Below, piece after piece: positions 59,403-64,000 of a stretch of DNA of 64,000 nucleotides. Numbering within the stretch: the stretch's first letter is position 1; each line of letters begins with the position of its first letter. The position numbers were made by a program, and so were the translations under genes. Source of the DNA: UBA8529 sp964390565 (GTDB taxonomy: Bacteria; Bacteroidota; Bacteroidia; Bacteroidales; Tenuifilaceae); contig CAYMII010000001.1 in NCBI GenBank assembly GCA_964390565.1, positions 62,001 to 126,000 of the forward strand, read 5' to 3'. The notes below the pieces were generated by a model. It saw only the letters and a list, made by a program, of their open reading frames with translations, made no database searches and was not told where the DNA came from.

Positions 59403-59771
59403 TTACTTCTTGAAAATAAAGTAAACGGCAAGTACAAGAAAAACGAAGCCTATTAAATGATTTATTCGGAACGATTCAGTTTTAAAAGCGATTAACGAGA
59501 ATCCTACAAAAATCACGAGTGTTATAACCTCTTGAATTACTTTAAGTTCAACTAGACTGAATGGGCCACCATTCCCTTTAAAGCCAATTCGGTTTGCAGG
59601 TACTTGGAAGAAGTATTCGAAAAGTGCAATTCCCCAGCTAATAAGGATAATTGCAACAAGCCCTAGACTTTCAAACCATTTCATCTCTTTGAACTTCAAG
59701 TGTCCGTACCATGCAAGGGTCATAAATGTGTTGGATAGAACCAAAAGGGCTATTGTACTAAATACTTTCAT
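59403..59771 (-). CDS. DUF486 family membrane protein (DMT-like)
   Basis: A 122-residue membrane protein with four predicted helices. It matches DUF486: LSNTFMTLAWYGHLKF in the first helix, SWGIALFEYFFQVPANRIG as the signature, then PFSLVELKVIQEVITL. The fold is of the drug/metabolite transporter small type; transport function is unproven. It is divergent from the HXXEE gene, and a terminator lies directly downstream. Confidence 0.87.
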   Translation of the reverse strand: MKVFSTIALLVLSNTFMTLAWYGHLKFKEMKWFESLGLVAIILISWGIALFEYFFQVPANRIGFKGNGGPFSLVELKVIQEVITLVIFVGFSLIAFKTESFRINHLIGFVFLVLAVYFIFKK

Positions 59772-59839
59772 CGTATAAATTTAAGCTGCAAATCTAGAAA
59801 ATGATTCGATTGGTTATGAACTTGAAGGTATAGAATTGC

Positions 59840-59847
59840 TATTTTTG
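59840..59847 (+). promoter_or_regulatory. -7 element TATTTTTG before the HXXEE gene
   Basis: A full TAnnTTTG match 12 bp before the ATG at 59860. This fits a very short leader, as at other promoters in this window. Confidence 0.45.
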
Positions 59848-59859
59848 ATAAAAAAAGTA

Positions 59860-60390
59860 ATGATCTCACATAAGCGATTTAATGCTATAATTGCATCGTT
59901 TTCAATAGTTTATTTGATTCATAACCTTGAGGAGTGGTTCTTGTTTTCGCGAAAGATTAATACTATAGCTGAACTAACACCAAACTTTATTAAAGGCTAT
60001 ATTGTAGATAACTCAACGTCTGTAGTAACAATATTTAGTATTGGGTTAATAGTTGCGACGCTAATCCCATTGGTTGTAACCTTTTTAGTTTGGGATATAC
60101 CAAATACGTTTAACCTTAAACTTCTAACTGTTATTGCTTTTGCAACTTTGATCAATGGACTCTCTCACATTTCGACATCTTTAGCATTGGGCATCATTGC
60201 ACCAGGGTTAATAACAGGAATACTTTTGTGTATACCCTTTTCAGTTTTGGTGATTATCCAAGTTTATCAAAACCATCGTTTTACTTTCAAGGATTACTCT
60301 ATCTTTTTGATATTATCGTTTTTGGTTTATGTGCTAGCCATTGCTATTTCGTGGATTATCGGATTTGGAGTTTTTAAACTTGTAGGCTGA
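59860..60390 (+). CDS. HXXEE-domain membrane protein
   Basis: A 176-residue membrane protein with about five transmembrane helices. The first helix ends in YLIHNLEEWF, the His-x-x-Glu-Glu motif of the HXXEE family, and a second conserved His occurs in INGLSHISTSL. The clustered acidic and histidine residues within the membrane suggest metal binding or a membrane enzyme, but the family has no established function. The frame is open from 59836 (TTG); the ATG at 59860 is preferred. It is convergent with the Dam gene (31 bp apart). Confidence 0.8.
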   Translation: MISHKRFNAIIASFSIVYLIHNLEEWFLFSRKINTIAELTPNFIKGYIVDNSTSVVTIFSIGLIVATLIPLVVTFLVWDIPNTFNLKLLTVIAFATLINGLSHISTSLALGIIAPGLITGILLCIPFSVLVIIQVYQNHRFTFKDYSIFLILSFLVYVLAIAISWIIGFGVFKLVG

Positions 60391-60421
60391 TTGAAACTAA
60401 AATTGGCACTGATTTAACGAT

Positions 60422-61333
60422 TTATTGCGGGTAGTTTGATACTAGTAATTCATTTATTTCGCCTCGCTTTGTTGAATTTGAGTTGATGCGTCTTTTAGCC
60501 TTCACTCTTTTGATTGTAAAGTCTTTATAAAGTAAATCGAAGTAATTATTTTCTGAATCATAATTCATTGGATCGGAGTTGCTAAGTAAAAATTTATGAC
60601 CCAGAGAATTTATCTCTTTGCAGAAATCTCTTAATCGTTCTTGTTCAGAATCATCAAATGATTCTTTAGCGTAGGTGTTAAAGGATGACGATTTGCTAAT
60701 GGGTTTGTAGGGTGGGTCGAAGTAGAAGAATGAATTTTCAGAATCAATATGCTTTAACGTTTGTGTATAGTCACCATTAAGGATTGTTACTTTTTGAAGT
60801 AACTCACTATCAAATATTATAACTTCGGGAGCACATATTTTAGGGTTCTTATATCTTCCAAATGGTACATTGAATTTGCCTTTACTATTAACCCTGTATA
60901 GCCCATTGTAGCAGGTTTTATTCAAAAAAATAAGTATTGATGCTTTATCAAGTGAATTGAGTTGATTTGAGTTGAAAATTTCTCTTTTCTCAAGGAAAAA
61001 AAGTTTTTGTTCATCTCCGTTTTTTAAAAAATGATAATCAGATTGAATGTTCGAAAGTCTCTTAATAAGGTTTTCAGGCTCTACTTTTATAATTGAATAA
61101 AGGTTAATAAGATCAGTATTAATATCGTTGATAATAGCCTTTTTTGTTTTTGGGAAAGATTTTAAAAACCAGAAAAGAATTGCTCCACTTCCCACAAATG
61201 GTTCAAGGTATGTTAAATCGCTTAAATCTTTAATATTTGAAGGGATAGATTCGCTAATTGTGCCAATTAGCTGTGCTTTCCCGCCAGCCCATTTTAGAAA
61301 TGGTTTAGGGTTACAAGAATTTTTAATTGCCAT
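60422..61333 (-). CDS. dam: Dam-type DNA adenine N6-methyltransferase (solitary)
   Basis: A 303-residue D12-class adenine methyltransferase. The SAM-binding motif is PFLKWAGGKAQL (residues 11-22) with YLEPFVGSGAIL (42-53), the catalytic DPPY lies at 206-209 (FYFDPPYKP), and the conserved LNKTCYNGLYRVNSKGKFN region matches Dam/DpnM enzymes, which usually methylate GATC. No nuclease gene is adjacent, so it is either an orphan epigenetic methylase or the remainder of a restriction system. The Mrr-type gene is 27 kb away. Confidence 0.9.
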   Translation of the reverse strand: MAIKNSCNPKPFLKWAGGKAQLIGTISESIPSNIKDLSDLTYLEPFVGSGAILFWFLKSFPKTKKAIINDINTDLINLYSIIKVEPENLIKRLSNIQSDYHFLKNGDEQKLFFLEKREIFNSNQLNSLDKASILIFLNKTCYNGLYRVNSKGKFNVPFGRYKNPKICAPEVIIFDSELLQKVTILNGDYTQTLKHIDSENSFFYFDPPYKPISKSSSFNTYAKESFDDSEQERLRDFCKEINSLGHKFLLSNSDPMNYDSENNYFDLLYKDFTIKRVKAKRRINSNSTKRGEINELLVSNYPQ

Positions 61334-61494
61334 TAGTTGATTAAACTCCTCAAAAATAAAAACAATATAGCATTAATAAACTAAAGGTTTTACGATTTCT
61401 TGTTCAACATGTAAAAATGGGTTTAAACAAAAAGGGTTACATAGCTGTTATATGGATATTTACTGAAAATGCTAATAACTAAAAACAAATAGAT

Positions 61495-62064
61495 ATGATT
61501 AAAAAACAATTACTACTGGTTGCACTTGCCTTAATGGTTTCAGGTGCGGTAAATGCACAGGCATTAAAGGCAAATGCTGAAAAATCGGAGCTAAAATGGC
61601 TAGGTAAAAAGGTAACTGGTCAGCACAATGGCCAAATTAAACTGGCCGATGGCGTATTATCCATCAAGGACAATAAAATCGTTAGCGGTACTTTCAATAT
61701 TGATATGAAGAGTATCACTTGCGAAGATTTGAAAGACGCTGGTTATAACGGTAAATTAGTAGGTCACCTTAAATCTGACGATTTTTTTGGAGTTGAGAAG
61801 TTCCCTATAGCAACTCTAACTTTAGGTGAATCCGCTGCTTTTGTAAATAATCAAGCGGATGTTAAAGGTAAATTGACAATAAAAGGCATTACAAATCCTA
61901 TAATGTTTACTGTTACTCGCAACGGAAATTCATTCTCTGCCAACATTGCAGTTGATCGTTCAAAGTATGATGTTCGCTATGGTTCAGGTTCTTTTTTTGA
62001 TAATTTAGGAGATAAAGCAATTGATGATATTTTTACTCTTGATGTGGTACTTGTGGTTGAGTAA
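61495..62064 (+). CDS. YceI-family periplasmic protein
   Basis: A 189-residue exported protein: signal peptide to about VNAQA, then a lipocalin-like YceI domain (SELKWLGKKVTGQHNG, GTFNIDMKSITCEDL, HLKSDDFFGVEKFPIATL, KGKLTIKGITNPIMFTV). YceI proteins bind polyisoprenoid lipids and are often induced by base or osmotic stress. The family-typical WxGxK and DFFdvekfP motifs are intact. It is transcribed alone, with a terminator 20 bp downstream. Confidence 0.92.
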   Translation: MIKKQLLLVALALMVSGAVNAQALKANAEKSELKWLGKKVTGQHNGQIKLADGVLSIKDNKIVSGTFNIDMKSITCEDLKDAGYNGKLVGHLKSDDFFGVEKFPIATLTLGESAAFVNNQADVKGKLTIKGITNPIMFTVTRNGNSFSANIAVDRSKYDVRYGSGSFFDNLGDKAIDDIFTLDVVLVVE

Positions 62065-62083
62065 TTAATTATAACAAATATGT

Positions 62084-62113
62084 AAGCCGTAAAGATGAAC
62101 TTCTTTACGGCTT
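62084..62113 (+). terminator. Intrinsic terminator after the YceI gene
   Basis: AAGCCGTAAAGA (62084-62095) pairs with TCTTTACGGCTT (62102-62113), with T-rich sequence downstream. Confidence 0.8.
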
Positions 62114-62253
62114 TACTTTTTCTATTTTTTTAACAATCTTTTTCTGTTGCAATACAATAAAGAATTGATTAATTCATTTTTATCTTTGTGGGTATTATAA
62201 ACAATAATGACTACTTTCGTAACACCAAAATGTAAACTAAAATAAAGTTTAAT

Positions 62254-62919
62254 ATGATATCTTCGATTCTTCTTCAAACTGTAGAAACCCCTGTGGTTAC
62301 TCATGCTTCTGAGAATATGTTTCAGATCATAATGAAAGGTGGATGGATTCTTATCCCTATCTTTTTCCTTTCTCTGGTTAGCTTTTGGGTTATTTTTGAA
62401 CGTTGGACTATTCTTAAAAGAGCATCAAGAACCCCAGATCTTGTAAAGATTATAAATCCGATGCTAAAAGAAGGAAAGCTCGATTTGGCAATCAATACAT
62501 GCGAATCAAATAATCAACCCGTTGGAAAAGTTCTTGCAGCAGGTCTTCACACTGTTGGCTTTACAATCAGGGATATTCAAGATGCGATGGAAACCGAGGC
62601 GCATCAGCAAGTTGATCATCTTAGTCGCGGAGTAAACTATCTAGCGATTATTGCAACCATAGCCCCAATGTTTGGTTTCTTGGGGACAATCTTTGGTGTT
62701 ATTAAGATTTTCTACAACATATCATTAACCGATAATATCAGCATTGGTATTATATCTGGCGGTCTTTATCAAAAGATGGTTTCTTCGGCTTCGGGTCTAC
62801 TGGTTGGTATTATTGCTTTTGCAGGGTATCACCTCTTGAACTCAAAAATCGATCGAATCACTTCTGTGATGGAGAAACAGGCTAACGATTTAATGGGAAT
62901 TCTTCGTAGCCGTGGGTAA
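62254..62919 (+). CDS. ExbB/TolQ-type proton channel subunit
   Basis: A 221-residue inner-membrane protein of the MotA/TolQ/ExbB family with three transmembrane helices (about residues 29-49, 128-150 and 170-192). The cytoplasmic GEGK-like loop region is LDLAINTCESNNQPVGKVL, and the proton-channel signature YLAIIATIAPMFGFLGTIFGVI is clear. With the ExbD-like protein it uses proton motive force to energise TonB-dependent import or another envelope process. The ExbD-like gene follows after 27 bp. No TonB gene is nearby, so the pair may serve distant receptors such as the one at 9114. Confidence 0.92.
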   Translation: MISSILLQTVETPVVTHASENMFQIIMKGGWILIPIFFLSLVSFWVIFERWTILKRASRTPDLVKIINPMLKEGKLDLAINTCESNNQPVGKVLAAGLHTVGFTIRDIQDAMETEAHQQVDHLSRGVNYLAIIATIAPMFGFLGTIFGVIKIFYNISLTDNISIGIISGGLYQKMVSSASGLLVGIIAFAGYHLLNSKIDRITSVMEKQANDLMGILRSRG

Positions 62920-62946
62920 TCAGTGCAAAATATTAAAAACTAAGCG

Positions 62947-63345
62947 ATGAAACTGAAACGTAAACGTGAGATGCAAGCTGAGGTGTACACCTCATCGCTC
63001 AACGATATCATGTTTTTCTTGCTTCTATTCTTTCTGATTATTTCCACCCTTGTTAACCCATCGGTTATCCAGCTTATGCTGCCAAAGGCATCGGCTAATG
63101 TTCAGAAGATATCGAAGCAAACCATAAACTTATCGGTTACTAAGGATTTGAATTACTTCCTTAACGATAAGCCAATAGCATTTGACGCAATTAAACCAAG
63201 CATACAAAAGTTAGTCACAAATCCCGAGAACACAACTGTTATTCTTCGTGCAGATAGATCTATTCAACTTCAGGATTTAGTTTCGATTCTTGATATTGGC
63301 AACCAGCTGCATTTGAAAATGATTTTGGCAACACAGAAAGAATAA
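62947..63345 (+). CDS. ExbD/TolR-type subunit
   Basis: A 132-residue protein with one transmembrane helix (about residues 18-40, SSLNDIMFFLLLFFLIISTL). The membrane aspartate in LNDIMF corresponds to the proton-carrying Asp of ExbD. The periplasmic part has the usual strands (NLSVTKDLNYFLND and ENTTVILRADRSIQLQDLVSIL). It is the single ExbD partner of the preceding ExbB-like protein, whereas many Bacteroidota have two tandem ExbD copies. A terminator follows 20 bp downstream. Confidence 0.92.
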   Translation: MKLKRKREMQAEVYTSSLNDIMFFLLLFFLIISTLVNPSVIQLMLPKASANVQKISKQTINLSVTKDLNYFLNDKPIAFDAIKPSIQKLVTNPENTTVILRADRSIQLQDLVSILDIGNQLHLKMILATQKE

Positions 63346-63365
63346 AGATTTGATTATCATGATTT

Positions 63366-63399
63366 AAAGCCATTCAGGTATCGCTGAATGGCTTTTTTT
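63366..63399 (+). terminator. Intrinsic terminator after the ExbB/ExbD pair
   Basis: AAAGCCATTCAG (63366-63377) pairs perfectly with CTGAATGGCTTT (63384-63395), followed by T residues. Confidence 0.88.
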
Positions 63400-63475
63400 A
63401 TTGTAAAAAGGTGGGGTATAATGTTTAGTGGTTGTATTAATATCAAAAGTCAGAAACTAATTAAATTAAATCAAT

Positions 63476-63901
63476 ATGAAAACGACAGTTAAAACATTAT
63501 TTGTTGCATTAGTAGTCCTGCTATTATCTTTTACAAATGTTTTGTCCCAAAACAAAGTTGTTGTTAAGGAGAAGAACCCAAAGGGTAAAGTTGTTGTGGT
63601 TAAGCATAAGAACCATAAAGTAAAGAAAGTTAAAGTTTATCGCCCTCGCTGGTCACCAAGAGCAGATTTCCATAGGCGATGGGTTTATTTCCCACGTCAT
63701 AACTTTTATTGGGATAACCATCGCAATGTATATGTTGTAAGAACAGGTACTGTTTGGGTTGTTAGCAAGAGAGTTCCCAAGGAATTAGAGAATATTGATT
63801 TATCGAAAGAGAAAAGCGTAGAGCTAAGTGAAGAAACGGATGAACAAGACTCAATCCAAGAGAAAAATGCAGAGCATCAAAATGAATATAAGATTGAATA
63901 A
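63476..63901 (+). CDS. Secreted basic hypothetical protein
   Basis: A 141-residue exported protein (signal peptide to about NVLSQN). The mature part begins with a Lys/Val-rich stretch (KEKNPKGKVVVVKHKNHKVK) and continues with an aromatic region (RRWVYFPRHNFYWDNHRNVY, VRTGTVWVVSKRVP) that may form strands. An acidic tail ends it (SEETDEQDSIQEKN). The strong charge segregation, basic then acidic, suggests binding to an acidic surface such as polysaccharide, but I do not recognise the family. It is a single gene with its own terminator. Confidence 0.7.
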   Translation: MKTTVKTLFVALVVLLLSFTNVLSQNKVVVKEKNPKGKVVVVKHKNHKVKKVKVYRPRWSPRADFHRRWVYFPRHNFYWDNHRNVYVVRTGTVWVVSKRVPKELENIDLSKEKSVELSEETDEQDSIQEKNAEHQNEYKIE

Positions 63902-63927
63902 GATGGATTAGGTTTTGGTTAAAACAG

Positions 63928-63956
63928 AAAATCCAGCTTTATGGCTGGATTTTTTT
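63928..63956 (+). terminator. Intrinsic terminator after the basic protein gene
   Basis: AAAATCCAGC (63928-63937) pairs with GCTGGATTTT (63944-63953), then T residues. The last 40 bases of the window show nothing that can be assigned. Confidence 0.85.
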
Positions 63957-64000
63957 GTTATGGAATCATTCTGTCGAATGGGCTAAAACTATTGTAACCA

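Noticed and set aside
1..64000. tRNA, rRNA, CRISPR arrays and insertion sequences
   Set aside because: I looked for cloverleaf-like sequence, regularly spaced repeats and transposase motifs in the gaps and found none. A dedicated search (tRNAscan-SE, CRISPR finder, ISfinder) would be decisive.

Overview
The window comes from a member of the Bacteroidota, probably an anaerobic or facultative Bacteroidales-like marine or sediment organism. It is AT-rich and start codons mostly lack Shine-Dalgarno sequences. Several promoters show the Bacteroidota -7 element TAnnTTTG. It carries a TonB-dependent receptor with a carboxypeptidase-regulatory domain paired with a DUF4249 lipoprotein, a protease with a type IX secretion C-terminal domain, and a ferredoxin-dependent 2-oxoacid oxidoreductase. 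The genus cannot be named from the sequence alone. I see no rRNA, tRNA, CRISPR array or insertion sequence.

Layout. 1-2830: end of a 4Fe-4S membrane protein, a secreted protein with 16 cysteines, and a histidine kinase/OmpR-type regulator pair; four phased GTTA repeats lie in the divergent promoter region. 2831-4895: an integron-cassette-like unit (hypothetical gene between attC-like ends), then DUF1801, DUF2007 and a membrane protein. 4998-9070: a histidine ammonia-lyase-like enzyme with Ala-Cys-Gly at the MIO site, a radical SAM protein, a glutamine amidotransferase followed by six CTTAAC repeats, and a small VOC-like protein. 9114-12923: TonB receptor, DUF4249 lipoprotein and an unknown beta-rich protein.

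13107-26015 is the main metabolic block. Five forward genes (crotonase, 3-hydroxyacyl-CoA dehydrogenase, thiolase, acyl-CoA dehydrogenase, glutaryl-CoA-dehydrogenase-like) face four tightly packed or overlapping reverse genes (sodium symporter, class III CoA-transferase, 2-oxoacid:ferredoxin oxidoreductase alpha and fused beta-gamma). A secreted M6 protease lies between them. Together they could take up and activate a C5/C6 dicarboxylate (glutarate or 2-oxoadipate) and convert glutaryl-CoA through crotonyl-CoA to acetyl-CoA; this is inference.

26230-30398: an omega-amidase and a Crp/Fnr regulator are divergent from a lipoprotein cytochrome with ten CXXCH motifs plus one CX3CH, and a lipoprotein with two rhodanese domains. 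An FNR-like dyad lies in the shared intergenic region. This looks like a regulated envelope redox (possibly sulfur) module. 31484-33357 is a small accessory island with a BRO/DinD-like protein and an Mrr-type endonuclease. The remainder to 64000 is mostly single genes: carbonic anhydrase, DUF255 thioredoxin protein, TlpA-like protein, membrane LytTR regulator, two DEAD-box helicases, secreted peptidases and hydrolases, methylglyoxal synthase, class II photolyase, PatB-type lyase, SiaC-like protein, solitary Dam methylase, YceI and ExbB/ExbD. Degenerate palindromic intergenic repeats are scattered through this part.
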